Shown here one piece after another: positions 43,192 through 52,116 of a DNA stretch of 64,000 nucleotides. The stretch's first letter is position 1. Each line of letters starts with the position of its first letter. Origin of the DNA: an uncultured Victivallales bacterium (GTDB taxonomy: Bacteria > Verrucomicrobiota > Lentisphaeria > Victivallales > UBA1829); contig CALXRI010000005.1 of assembly GCA_944390795.1 (NCBI GenBank), positions 1 through 64,000 of the forward strand, in the 5' to 3' direction. A program made the position numbers and the translations under genes. Below the pieces are notes generated by a model. That model saw only the letters and a program-made list of their open reading frames with translations. It did not search any database and was not told the DNA's origin.

Positions 43192-44163
43192 TTATTTCGC
43201 TGCCGCGGGATCATGATAAAACGCGATGTCGCGGAAACGTTTGTAACGCGCTTCCTTGAGCTCCTCGCCGGACATTTTTTCCAACCTGCCAAGCGCGGAG
43301 ACAACAGACTTCTTCAGAAGCGCCGCCGCTGCGTCATAGTCCTTGTGCGCCCCGCCGAGCGGCTCCTTCACAATGCCGTCCACAAGCCCGAGCTTCACCA
43401 GATCGCCCGCTGTCAGATGAAGCGCCTCCGCGGCCTTCTCCGAGTAGGCGCGGTCCTTCCAGAGGATCGCCGCGCAGCCCTCGGGCGTAATGACGGAATA
43501 GTAGGCATTCTCCATGATGAGCACGGTGTTCCCGACGCCGATTCCAAGTGCGCCGCCGCTGCCGCCCTCCCCGATCACGACCGCGATCACAGGAACTGTC
43601 AGCGCGAACATGTCACGCAGATTGACCGCAATCGCCTCGCCGATGTGCCGTTCTTCCGACGCGACGCCGGGAAATGCTCCGGGCGTGTCGATGAAGGTAA
43701 TCACAGGAACCCCGGCGAGATCCGCCATTTTCATGAGCCGGAGGGCCTTCCGGTATCCTTCGGGATGCGGACAGCCGAAATTGCGGAAGACATTCTCTTT
43801 TGTGTTTCTGCCCTTCTGCGTGCCGATCACCATGACGGGATGGCCGTCAAGCCGGGCGAAACCGCCGACGATCGCAGGATCGTCCGCATAACGCCGGTCA
43901 CCGTGAAATTCCAGAAAGTCAGTGAAAATACGGTCGATGTAATCCAGGGTATAGGGACGATTCGGATGGCGGGCAAGCTGAACGCGCTGCCAGGGGGTCA
44001 GGGAATCGTAAATGTTCTTTTTCGTCTCCGCGATTTTCCGCTTCAGGGCGTTCAATTCGTCATCGACCCTCATGTTGCTGGAAGAACTGAGGGATTCCCA
44101 TTCGGCGAGCTTCGCCTCCAGTTCGACAATCGGTTTTTCAAACTCAAGCACAATTTCAGCCAT
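43192..44163 (-). CDS. accA: acetyl-CoA carboxylase carboxyltransferase alpha subunit
   Basis: A 323-aa subunit that, with AccD, transfers carboxyl from biotin to acetyl-CoA to make malonyl-CoA for fatty acid synthesis. Conserved segments: PWQRVQLARHPNRPYTLDYI, DDPAIVGGFARLDG, IDTPGAFPG and IGEGGSGGALGIGVG. Start at 44163 with GGAGAAAAA upstream. accD is not in the window. Confidence 0.96.
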   Translation of the reverse strand: MAEIVLEFEKPIVELEAKLAEWESLSSSSNMRVDDELNALKRKIAETKKNIYDSLTPWQRVQLARHPNRPYTLDYIDRIFTDFLEFHGDRRYADDPAIVGGFARLDGHPVMVIGTQKGRNTKENVFRNFGCPHPEGYRKALRLMKMADLAGVPVITFIDTPGAFPGVASEERHIGEAIAVNLRDMFALTVPVIAVVIGEGGSGGALGIGVGNTVLIMENAYYSVITPEGCAAILWKDRAYSEKAAEALHLTAGDLVKLGLVDGIVKEPLGGAHKDYDAAAALLKKSVVSALGRLEKMSGEELKEARYKRFRDIAFYHDPAAAK

Positions 44164-44211
44164 TGCTTTTTCTCCGGTGTTGTTCTTTGAGCGCCCATCC
44201 CGCATGGGCCG

Positions 44212-45252
44212 TTATCTGATCACTTCGACCTCGATCCCCTCCGGGACGATCGAAAACAACTCGTTGACGTCTTCGTTTTTCATGCTGACAAAGCCTGGGC
44301 CGGCAATTGTCCGGCCCACATTCTCCGCCCGGTTGGTGCCATGAATCAAAAACGGCTGTTTGACCTTGTATTCCGCCGCGTCCGTACAGCGGAGAGATCG
44401 TGTCCCGAGAATATTCAGAGGATCCCCCGGGCGATAGCTGTTTCCCTTGTATTGCCAGACAGGGTTCTCCTTTTTGGACTCCAGCGTGTAGAAACCCTGC
44501 GGAGAGTTGAATTCCATGGCCACTCCGATCGGATACACTTTGAACAGATTCGTCCCGTCATACAGATAGAGTTTCTTGCGGGCATTACTGACCTTGAGAC
44601 GCCATTTCCCGCTGTAGATGGTAAGCTCCTGACCGATTTTCAGATCGCTTCTCGCAAGTGAAATCTTGTTGATCCGCCGGATGGCGTCGGCAGTTGTGCC
44701 GAACTTTCTGCCGATTTTCGTAAAAGTGTCGCCGCTGCGCACCGAATACAGAAAAGTCTCCGGGGAATTGCCGTTGCCCGAAAGGATCTCCGTGCTGGCC
44801 TTGTTGAGAAGATCAACGCTTCTCTGCCAGTCCGGATCAGGATATTTGAACTTTCCGATTGCAATCCGCGCCTTGTCCCGTGCCGCGGAATAACGCTTCA
44901 TGGCGAAAAGCCGTTCCCCGTCCGCCAGCGCCTTGATCGCGATTCCGGAGCGGCCGTCCTGGTCGGCGGGAATGCTGCTGGGCAGCGCGCTCCCCGAAGA
45001 GGAAACATCCTCCCGGTCAAAAGTCCCCGTCAGGCGGCGCACGGTATCGGAGACTCCGGCGGCGGAAGGAAGCATGCCGGCATGGCTGCGCGTGAACCAG
45101 ACCGCGCCCAGGCCGACAGCGCAGACAATCAGAATGACCGCCGGAATCCAGAGCCATTTACGGCTCCCGGATGCCTCGTCAGCCTTTTTTTTCGAGCCGC
45201 CCTTCGACGCCCCGATCGGTTTCCCTTTGTAGGTGATTCCCTGTTTCGGCAT
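44212..45252 (-). CDS. LysM and YkuD domain protein, L,D-transpeptidase-like, catalytic Cys absent
   Basis: A 346-aa membrane-anchored protein: basic N-terminal tail, one transmembrane segment (about 35-55), a LysM peptidoglycan-binding motif (SVRSGDTFTKIGRKFG..LKIGQELTIY) and a C-terminal YkuD domain. In the active-site region the HGT His is kept, but the expected S-x-G-C-x-R box reads AGPGFVSM: Phe (residue 321, codon TTT at 44292-44290) stands where the catalytic Cys should be, and Ser replaces the Arg. So it probably lacks transpeptidase activity and may only bind cell wall. Start at 45252 preceded by GGGAG. It is 48 nt upstream of accA on the same strand. Confidence 0.82.
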   Translation of the reverse strand: MPKQGITYKGKPIGASKGGSKKKADEASGSRKWLWIPAVILIVCAVGLGAVWFTRSHAGMLPSAAGVSDTVRRLTGTFDREDVSSSGSALPSSIPADQDGRSGIAIKALADGERLFAMKRYSAARDKARIAIGKFKYPDPDWQRSVDLLNKASTEILSGNGNSPETFLYSVRSGDTFTKIGRKFGTTADAIRRINKISLARSDLKIGQELTIYSGKWRLKVSNARKKLYLYDGTNLFKVYPIGVAMEFNSPQGFYTLESKKENPVWQYKGNSYRPGDPLNILGTRSLRCTDAAEYKVKQPFLIHGTNRAENVGRTIAGPGFVSMKNEDVNELFSIVPEGIEVEVIR

Positions 45253-45379
45253 AAAAACTCCCGCGCACATCTTTTCAACAGGACAATATACATCCGGAAT
45301 ACAAGGATGGCAATAGCGCGAAGGGGGGATTTGTCTTTTTTTCGCAGCGGGGAAAACTTCTGCCACGCGCTGTCCGCAT

Positions 45380-45420
45380 AAAAAAACGGGAGAAACGCAT
45401 GCCAGAACATGGTTCTCCCG
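45380..45420 (-). terminator. intrinsic terminator
   Basis: On the minus strand CGGGAGAA (45420-45413) pairs with TTCTCCCG (45394-45387) and is followed by a run of seven T (45386-45380). It terminates the thioredoxin-like gene. Confidence 0.75.
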
Positions 45421-45438
45421 GAATTCCGCGACGGACGG

Positions 45439-45924
45439 TTATTTCAGAAGCCCCTTCAAATGAGTCACATAAGCTTCCGGACCGCCGGGACGGTAACCGG
45501 TTTTCCCGATCACCTTGCCGGCGCCGTCCATCAGAAGAACGGTCGGAAATCCGTTCACCTTGTATTTGACCGCAAGCGCACGGTTCTGCTGTTTTTCCGC
45601 GGCGCTCTGCCCGGTTTTTCTCGGAAAATCAATCTTCACGAGGATCAGATTCGCTGCGGCAAAATCCTGAAACGCCTTCTGCGCGAAAACTTCCTTGTCA
45701 AGACGGACGCACCACGGACACCAGTCGGAGCCGGTGAAATCCACCAGCATCGGTTTTTTCGTTTTTGCGGACAGTTTCTGGGCTGCGGCAAAATCGGTCA
45801 TCCAGACTTTTCCGGATTCCTGCTTTACGGTCTGCGCGGCAGGAGTCTGCGCACAGAGTTCCGAAAACAGGGGAAGCACGAACATTCCGGCGGAACAAAG
45901 GGCTGCCTGCAAAAGTCTTTTCAT
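45439..45924 (-). CDS. secreted thioredoxin-like protein
   Basis: A 161-aa protein with a signal peptide (MKRLLQAALCSAGMFVLPLFSEL) and a thioredoxin fold with the redox motif WCPWC and the cis-Pro segment GFPTVLLMDG. Probably a periplasmic disulfide reductase of the DUF255/thioredoxin-7 kind. AAAGGAGA lies 7 nt before the start; an intrinsic terminator follows. Confidence 0.88.
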   Translation of the reverse strand: MKRLLQAALCSAGMFVLPLFSELCAQTPAAQTVKQESGKVWMTDFAAAQKLSAKTKKPMLVDFTGSDWCPWCVRLDKEVFAQKAFQDFAAANLILVKIDFPRKTGQSAAEKQQNRALAVKYKVNGFPTVLLMDGAGKVIGKTGYRPGGPEAYVTHLKGLLK

Positions 45925-46098
45925 TACACGGGTCTCCTTTTTTTCATGTTGTCGGTTGAAATTACGATAACCTTCCGACACGTTTTTTTCAAGAAAAGTT
46001 CCGATTTTTTTCCGTTTCGAACAGTCTCCGGTTCTCCGCCGGATACCGCCGCAGGTCCGCCGACGCCACGAAATCCGCCCGAAACGCCGGTCGGGCAC

Positions 46099-47376
46099 TC
46101 ATTTTTCACCGAGACGCTTGCCGACGTATATCTGGCGCGGGCGCACAATCTTGGTATCGGCGCCGATCATCTCCTTCCAGTGGGCGATCCAGCCGGGGAG
46201 ACGCGCAAGGGCGAACATGACAGTGAACATGTTCTCCGGAATTCCGAGCGCACGGTAGACGATCCCGGAATAGAAGTCCACGTTCGGATAAAGATGGCGG
46301 GAAATGAAGTATTCGTCATGCAGCGCGGCCTCCTCGACTTCAAGCGCGGTATCCAGAAGCGGATCGCTGATATGCATTTTCTCCAGAAAGTCGTGGCATT
46401 CCTTCTTGATGATCTTCGCGCGGGGATCGAAAGTCTTGTAGACTCTGTGCCCGAACCCCATCAGACGCCGGGTGTTCTTCTTGTCCTTGACCTGATCGAT
46501 GTATTTCTGCACATTCCCGATTTCGCGGATATGGCGGAGCATCTCCACAACCTCCTGGTTCGCTCCGCCGTGAAGCGGCCCGGAAAGCGCCGAAATGCCC
46601 GCGGAAATCGTGGCGTAGAGATTGACCTGCGCACTGCCGATTGTCCGGACGGTGGTCGTCGAGCAGTTCTGTTCATGGTCGGCGTGGAGAATCAGCAGGA
46701 TGTTCAGAATCCGCACGGCCTCCGGAGAGATTGTGTAGGGCGCGACCGGAGAGTCGAACATCATGTTCAGAAAATTCGCGCAGTAGGACAGATCATGCCG
46801 CGGATAAACCACCGGTTCGCCGATGCTTTTCTTGTAGGCCATCGCCGCCATCGTGCGGACCATGGAGATGAGCCGGGCGGTGGACAGCTCGATATCCTCC
46901 TCCATGGAGAGCAGATCGACATTCGGATAGAAGGCGGCAAGCGCGTTGATCATGGTGGAGAGAATGTGCATCGGATGGGCGCCGCGCGGGAAATGATCGA
47001 AAAAGTGACGCATGTCTTCATGAAGCAGGGAATTCTTGTTCAGAAGACGGGAAAAAAGCCTGCTCTGCTCCTCATCCGGAAGTGTCCCGTGCACCAGCAG
47101 ATAGGCGACTTTCACAAATGCCTCGGTCCTGACCAGCTCTTCAATCGGAATGCCGCGGTAGCGCAGAATCCCTTTTTCCCCGTCAATGAACGTAATGCTG
47201 CTGTAACAGACGGCGGTGTTGGTAAGACTCCGGTCCAGCGACACATATCCGGTCTCTTTCCTAAGCGCGCCGATGTCGAGAGCCTTTTCCCCTTCCGTTC
47301 CGACCACGACGGGAAGACGGATCTCCCTGCCGTCGACTTCTAGAATGGCAAATTCGGATTCTGCAGTGCTGTCCAT
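46099..47376 (-). CDS. gltA: citrate synthase
   Basis: A 425-aa type II citrate synthase condensing oxaloacetate and acetyl-CoA. Catalytic residues are in ILHADHEQNCSTTTVR (His), GLHGGANQEVVEML (His) and MGFGHRVYKTFDPRA, with a late Asp in VDFYSGIVYRALG. Start at 47376 with AGGAG; eight codons of extension upstream lack a site. The 178-nt gap to queC would contain its promoter. Confidence 0.97.
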   Translation of the reverse strand: MDSTAESEFAILEVDGREIRLPVVVGTEGEKALDIGALRKETGYVSLDRSLTNTAVCYSSITFIDGEKGILRYRGIPIEELVRTEAFVKVAYLLVHGTLPDEEQSRLFSRLLNKNSLLHEDMRHFFDHFPRGAHPMHILSTMINALAAFYPNVDLLSMEEDIELSTARLISMVRTMAAMAYKKSIGEPVVYPRHDLSYCANFLNMMFDSPVAPYTISPEAVRILNILLILHADHEQNCSTTTVRTIGSAQVNLYATISAGISALSGPLHGGANQEVVEMLRHIREIGNVQKYIDQVKDKKNTRRLMGFGHRVYKTFDPRAKIIKKECHDFLEKMHISDPLLDTALEVEEAALHDEYFISRHLYPNVDFYSGIVYRALGIPENMFTVMFALARLPGWIAHWKEMIGADTKIVRPRQIYVGKRLGEK

Positions 47377-47554
47377 TCTGAATCTCCTGAGAATATTCAA
47401 TCGTTTGATGCATATCTTTCACTGAAAAACACCCCGGTTCCGACGGTGTGAAACAACGGACCGGAAAACTCATGCGGAACTGTACCGCCTCAGACGGCAA
47501 CTTTCAAGAGGCGGGAAACGGAAAAACGGATCCAACCCGCCGAAGCCGTCCGGA

Positions 47555-48238
47555 TTACCGGGCAAGCGCGGGATCCTCAAGTCCGAGTTCCCGGAAGGCG
47601 TCACGCCGCAGTCCGCAGCTGTCGCAGCGTCCGCAGGGTCTCCCGGAAGCGTCCGGATTGTAGCAGCTGTGCGTCATGGAATAATCGACGCCGAGGGAAA
47701 GTCCAAGGCGGATGATCTCCGTTTTGCGCAGATTCTGCAGCGGGGCATGAATGTTGTATTCCCAACCTTCGTCAACCGCCTTCGTTCCGAGACGCGCGCA
47801 ATTCCGGAAAGCATCGATAAACGCCGGACGGCAGTCCGGATAACCGGAATAATCCAGCGAATTGACGCCGATGAAAATGTCTCTCGATCCGAGCCCCTCG
47901 GCCAGCGCCGCGGCAAAGGAAAGGAAAATCAGGTTCCGCGCAGGAACGTAGGTGACCGGAATGGATGATGCGCCGGGATTGTAGTCCGGCACATCCAGCT
48001 TGTCCGAGGTCAGAGCGGATGCGCCCCACATCCGCAGATCGAATTTCAGCAGATGGAACTGTTTCACACCGGCTGCGTCCGCACACCGTTTCGCGCATTC
48101 CAGTTCAATTTTGTGACGCTGCCCGTAGTCGAAGGACAAGGTGTGCAGTTCATAATTGTCACGCTTTGCAACGGCAAGACAGGTAACGGAATCCAGCCCC
48201 CCGCTGAGCAGGACAACGGCTTTTTTCAATGTGCTCAT
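47555..48238 (-). CDS. queC: 7-cyano-7-deazaguanine synthase
   Basis: A 227-aa ATP-dependent enzyme making preQ0 for queuosine. The PP-loop SGGLDSVT opens the protein, and a C-terminal zinc knuckle uses CYNPDASGRPCGRCDSCG. GGAGTG precedes the ATG. No preQ1 riboswitch was recognised upstream, and no other que gene is in the window. Confidence 0.95.
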   Translation of the reverse strand: MSTLKKAVVLLSGGLDSVTCLAVAKRDNYELHTLSFDYGQRHKIELECAKRCADAAGVKQFHLLKFDLRMWGASALTSDKLDVPDYNPGASSIPVTYVPARNLIFLSFAAALAEGLGSRDIFIGVNSLDYSGYPDCRPAFIDAFRNCARLGTKAVDEGWEYNIHAPLQNLRKTEIIRLGLSLGVDYSMTHSCYNPDASGRPCGRCDSCGLRRDAFRELGLEDPALAR

Positions 48239-48285
48239 ACATCACTCCAATCTGTTTCGGAAACGGTAATATACAGTGAATCCTC

Positions 48286-48313
48286 ATTTTCACCAACCCC
48301 CGGAGGTGAAAAT
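48286..48313 (-). terminator. weak hairpin upstream of queC
   Basis: ATTTTCACC and GGTGAAAAT form a 9-bp stem. It may end transcription from the histidine-kinase gene. Next to it lies a GAGGCN hexamer run at 48331-48357. Confidence 0.3.
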
Positions 48314-48368
48314 CAGGGAAAATATCGTGCAGGCAGAGGCAGAGGCGGAGGCGGAGACAGCCTGTTTC

Positions 48369-50753
48369 CTAGCCGCGGCGCACCGCGTCATGAAGGATGT
48401 CGATATTGATCGGTTTCAGCAGGCAGTAACGCGCCCCGAGCGAGAGATAACGGCTCCGGAGCTCCTCTTCCAGATAGGACGAAAGAATGATGACCGTTGT
48501 TTCATGATGCCTGTCGTCCCGGAGTTTCGCCAGAATTTCCTCGCCCTTCATATTGCCGGAATCCAAGTCAAGGATCAGAATGTCGAACTTTTTCCGGGAC
48601 AGGCTCTCCATGCATTCGGCGGCGGACGCCGCAAATTCCAGACGCGCATCCGTATCCGAAAGAATCATGGAAATCAGGCGCCGGTTCAGATCATTCTCAT
48701 CGACAACCAGCACGCGCGCCGCGGAATTCCGATGTCTGGCGCAGGATCCGCGCGGCAGCTCCGGAACGAAATCGGTCCGGATGTCCGAAAACGCACCACG
48801 GCCGCACCGGTTGGAGGAGAGACCGTTCAGAATGTCGCTCCTGTGGAAGGAGAGGACAATCCGGGTGTTGCCGGATTCCGTCTCGGAAACGGTCAGTTCC
48901 GCACCGAGCACTTCGGCATTCTCCTCCAGGAGCAGCAGATTCAGAATCGAGGAAACCTCTCCCGAGGTGACATTTTCCTTATTGACATTTCTGTAACACT
49001 GATAGGCTGCGGCCAGAGACCGGCGCGGAGGACCGTCCGCCGGATGCAGATCCTCAACGGTGAATCGGAATTTCTCCCCGTCTCCTCCGGAGGAGATCAA
49101 CACCTTTCCCCCGGGAGACAGCAGACGGATCAGACTTGCGACGGCAAGACAGAGCGAATGATGGAGAATCTGCGGATCACTGAGAATAACCGGAAGCGTC
49201 GAGGGCAGGTAACGGCCCTCCAGACTGACGGAACGGCGCGCGGCATTGACGGCATTCTCTTCCATGACATTTTTGAGCAGGGCTGTCGTATCCACCTCTT
49301 CCAGGTGCGGAGAACGGGAGGACTGATCAAGTTTCGCCAGCTCGATCAGCGCGCTGATGGTGTCATTGAGATTCTCCGCGCACTCATGAATGGTGAAGGC
49401 AATCGGCTTGAGTTCTGACGGATAGGCGTCTTTCCGCTTTTCAACGTCCTTGAGGATCAGGGAGGAAAATCCCTTGATGGAATTCAGCGGCTTCCGGAGT
49501 TCAATGGAAAGACGGGAGAGCAGTTCCGACTTCAGGAGATTGGCATCCTCCGCATCCCGGCGCGCCGCATACTCGCGCTCATGGCTCCGCTTCAGTTTGG
49601 AAATCGTGCTGCTGAGACGGTCTCTCATGAAATTCAGGGATTTGCCGAGAACCACCAGTTCCATGGCTCCGGACATTTTCAACGGCTCGGATGGAAATTC
49701 ATTGCGGGCAAGCGCGTTGGCGAATCCGGTCGCCCGCGCAATCGGATTTGCAATGCTTCGCGCCGTGAGCCGCATCACGGGCAGCAGAAGAAGCAGGCCG
49801 CCAAGCGCCATCCCGACCGCAATCAGAAATGCCAGACGAAAGCGGGAATCAATATAATCGAAGAAATTCGGAAGATTCTCCTCGCAGTTGAAAAAGCAGA
49901 TCAGACGAGGCTGTCTGGCGCCGTAAATGGGAGTCTGAATGTCCGCCGCGGCAGTTCCAATCAGACAGCCGTCCTTCTGGGCAAGCAGATGTGTTCCCGC
50001 GTTCCCGGAAATGTGCTGATCGATCCGCATGCAGAGTTCATACAGATCCAGAGGATGCCGCTGCACAAACAATTCCGGCGATTTGCAGAGAATGTTCTCC
50101 CCGTCATACAGCAGATAGCGCCGCCGGTCCGCGGGATCTTTCCCCAGAGCCAGCGGAATAAAGGATTCGCTGAGACGCAGCATCGCGGCGGAAAGAACGC
50201 CTTTGGCAAGATCCTCATCCGTCCGGTAGCGGAGTACCAGCCACAGAGAGGCGGGGGAATGCCCGTTCCCCTGGAAATACACCATGGAACGGCTCTCGCG
50301 CCTGTCCTTCCGGGCAAGCATGAAATCAATCAGTTCCGGACACGACTCCCAGGAAAGGGACGGAATATGATCCGGCCAGGAACGAAGCAGCAGAAAACGA
50401 TCGGGATCGCTCTCTCGTATCTTGCAGCGGACATACTGATCCGCCAGCGGCGTCTCCCGGATGAGTGCCATTGCCTTCTTGTTTTCCATGCCGGCGTGAA
50501 TGCGAGTGTTCTTCAGGAGATTCTCGAGCTGAACAAAAAGCAGATTCGCCTGCTCGTCGACAAGCTTTGCCTCATAGATAATCGCAGACCTCGCAGTATC
50601 CGCCATGATCCGCGAGGAATAAGCGGACTCCTGAACCTGAAAACGGGCAAGGAACTGATTCATGGCGAGAAAGGCGATGCAGAGCGCTGCTCCCGTCGCA
50701 AGCGTCGCCGTCAATCCGATAAAAAGAAAAAGCCTGGACTGGATCCGCATCAT
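48369..50753 (-). CDS. hybrid histidine kinase with degenerate kinase core and intact receiver
   Basis: A 794-aa membrane protein. Two transmembrane segments (about 8-30 and 310-330) flank an extracellular sensor of some 275 residues, followed by HAMP, a coiled-coil and a histidine-kinase-like region. In the H-box, Ile417 (LSIELRKPLN; codon ATT) replaces the phospho-accepting His, and the N, G1 and G2 boxes of the ATPase domain are not recognisable. The C-terminal receiver (from about 675) keeps its acidic pair, Asp729 as the likely phosphosite and the LKP Lys. Overlaps the preceding Ser/Thr kinase gene by 4 nt, so the two may signal together. Confidence 0.85.
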   Translation of the reverse strand: MMRIQSRLFLFIGLTATLATGAALCIAFLAMNQFLARFQVQESAYSSRIMADTARSAIIYEAKLVDEQANLLFVQLENLLKNTRIHAGMENKKAMALIRETPLADQYVRCKIRESDPDRFLLLRSWPDHIPSLSWESCPELIDFMLARKDRRESRSMVYFQGNGHSPASLWLVLRYRTDEDLAKGVLSAAMLRLSESFIPLALGKDPADRRRYLLYDGENILCKSPELFVQRHPLDLYELCMRIDQHISGNAGTHLLAQKDGCLIGTAAADIQTPIYGARQPRLICFFNCEENLPNFFDYIDSRFRLAFLIAVGMALGGLLLLLPVMRLTARSIANPIARATGFANALARNEFPSEPLKMSGAMELVVLGKSLNFMRDRLSSTISKLKRSHEREYAARRDAEDANLLKSELLSRLSIELRKPLNSIKGFSSLILKDVEKRKDAYPSELKPIAFTIHECAENLNDTISALIELAKLDQSSRSPHLEEVDTTALLKNVMEENAVNAARRSVSLEGRYLPSTLPVILSDPQILHHSLCLAVASLIRLLSPGGKVLISSGGDGEKFRFTVEDLHPADGPPRRSLAAAYQCYRNVNKENVTSGEVSSILNLLLLEENAEVLGAELTVSETESGNTRIVLSFHRSDILNGLSSNRCGRGAFSDIRTDFVPELPRGSCARHRNSAARVLVVDENDLNRRLISMILSDTDARLEFAASAAECMESLSRKKFDILILDLDSGNMKGEEILAKLRDDRHHETTVIILSSYLEEELRSRYLSLGARYCLLKPINIDILHDAVRRG

Positions 50754-52084
50754 GAACGCACCTCGATCCGAACGCCTTCCGGCAGTCTGTTCATGGCATT
50801 GTCCGCCCCGGATTCGCCCGCAAAAAGAAGAAATGCGACAACCAGAATCACGAGCAGAAGAACAACCGAAACCGAGAGAATCACCAGCGGATGATACAGA
50901 AAACGCTGGAATGCTCCGGTCTTTTCCGTCTCCGGCGCGTCCGGAGGAACTCCCGCGGCAGTCTGTTCCGCCGGAAGGGAAACGGAATTTCTCTGAACGC
51001 CGGGAGACGCGGGAGGCACGGATTTCCGGATCCCGCTGGCAAACCGCCGTATGCTCGATGCCCCCCGGAGGGAATGTTTCATGTAAACCTCCAGCGAGGT
51101 GATGATTTCCCGATAGGACGGTCTCATATCCGGGGCACGGTTCATCATCTTCATAATCAGCGTGGAAAGCTCCGGTGCAAGATCGGGCCGGATCTGGTTC
51201 GGCGCGACCGGATTGTGCTTTGTGCGCATCCAGATCAGCTCCTCAATGTTCGGATTGGAAAACGGAGTGATTCCCGTGACAAGATGATAGAAGGTTGCAC
51301 CGAGACTGTAAATGTCGCCGGGAAAAGTTTCCGTGCCGGTGGAAATCCGTTCCGGGCTGACGTAATTCGGACTGACCCACGCGGTCACGGGCTTCTGCGT
51401 GCCGAGCGCCTCGGCCTTCACGACCTGCGCAAGCCCGAAGTCGCCGATCTTCACGTTGTCATCGGTGTCCAGCATGATATTGGCGGGTTTGACATCATGA
51501 TGGACGACGCCGTGCCGGCAGGCGTTTTCCAGCCCTTCGGCAATGTCGTGAATCCATTTCACGGCATCGTTGACCGGAACGCACAGATTCTTGTATTTCT
51601 GCTGCCGCTGCTCCAGGGAGCCGCCGTTCATGAACTGCATGACAATATAGGTCTTGTTGTCGTAAATCCCGCAGGTGTAAATGGGAATCACGGCGTAATG
51701 ATTGATTGCCGCCGCCGTTCTGGCCTCATTCAGGAAAAGATCGGACAATTCGCTTCCCGGCAGCACCTCCTCCTTGAGAATCTTGATCGCCACTTCCCGG
51801 TCGAGTGCAATATCCAGCGCACGGTAAACGGTCGCCATACCTCCGCTTCCGACAGGTTCCTCCAGCAGATAATTGTCAAACCAGGCGGGGACAATCAGTT
51901 CGGTCCGGCACATGGGACAGTTGAAGCGTGAAAACGCCTGAAGGCTGGTCACATCCAGCTTCTGCTGACAGTGATGGCAGAAGATCTTGACGGAGCGGCG
52001 TTCGGAATCCGGCTCCAGCGGAGCGCCCAGACACACGGTCTGGTTGTCCGCATTGTTTTTCCCCGTATCGGCTTCGTCCGCCAT
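50750..52084 (-). CDS. Ser/Thr protein kinase with N-terminal zinc finger
   Basis: A 444-aa protein. An N-terminal zinc-binding segment uses Cys36, Cys39, Cys56 and Cys59. The kinase domain begins with the glycine loop VGSGGMATVY, followed by AIK (Lys101), the catalytic loop HHDVKPAN (Arg of HRD is His, so a non-RD kinase), and DFG at about 215-217. A Ser/Pro-rich linker leads to a single C-terminal transmembrane segment near residues 395-415 and a short outer tail. GAGGGA lies 6 nt before the chosen ATG at 52084; a GTG at 52090 is an alternative. Overlaps the histidine-kinase-like gene by 4 nt. Confidence 0.9.
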   Translation of the reverse strand: MADEADTGKNNADNQTVCLGAPLEPDSERRSVKIFCHHCQQKLDVTSLQAFSRFNCPMCRTELIVPAWFDNYLLEEPVGSGGMATVYRALDIALDREVAIKILKEEVLPGSELSDLFLNEARTAAAINHYAVIPIYTCGIYDNKTYIVMQFMNGGSLEQRQQKYKNLCVPVNDAVKWIHDIAEGLENACRHGVVHHDVKPANIMLDTDDNVKIGDFGLAQVVKAEALGTQKPVTAWVSPNYVSPERISTGTETFPGDIYSLGATFYHLVTGITPFSNPNIEELIWMRTKHNPVAPNQIRPDLAPELSTLIMKMMNRAPDMRPSYREIITSLEVYMKHSLRGASSIRRFASGIRKSVPPASPGVQRNSVSLPAEQTAAGVPPDAPETEKTGAFQRFLYHPLVILSVSVVLLLVILVVAFLLFAGESGADNAMNRLPEGVRIEVRS

Positions 52085-52116
52085 GTTCACTCCCTCTCCT
52101 GACCGTGTCTGCCCCG

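Noticed and set aside
48331-48357. GAGGCN hexamer run near queC
   Set aside because: Only about four imperfect units; likely a chance low-complexity stretch, so not reported as a repeat feature.
48239-48368. preQ1 riboswitch upstream of queC
   Set aside because: No preQ1-type hairpin with A-rich tail ahead of the ribosome binding site was recognised.
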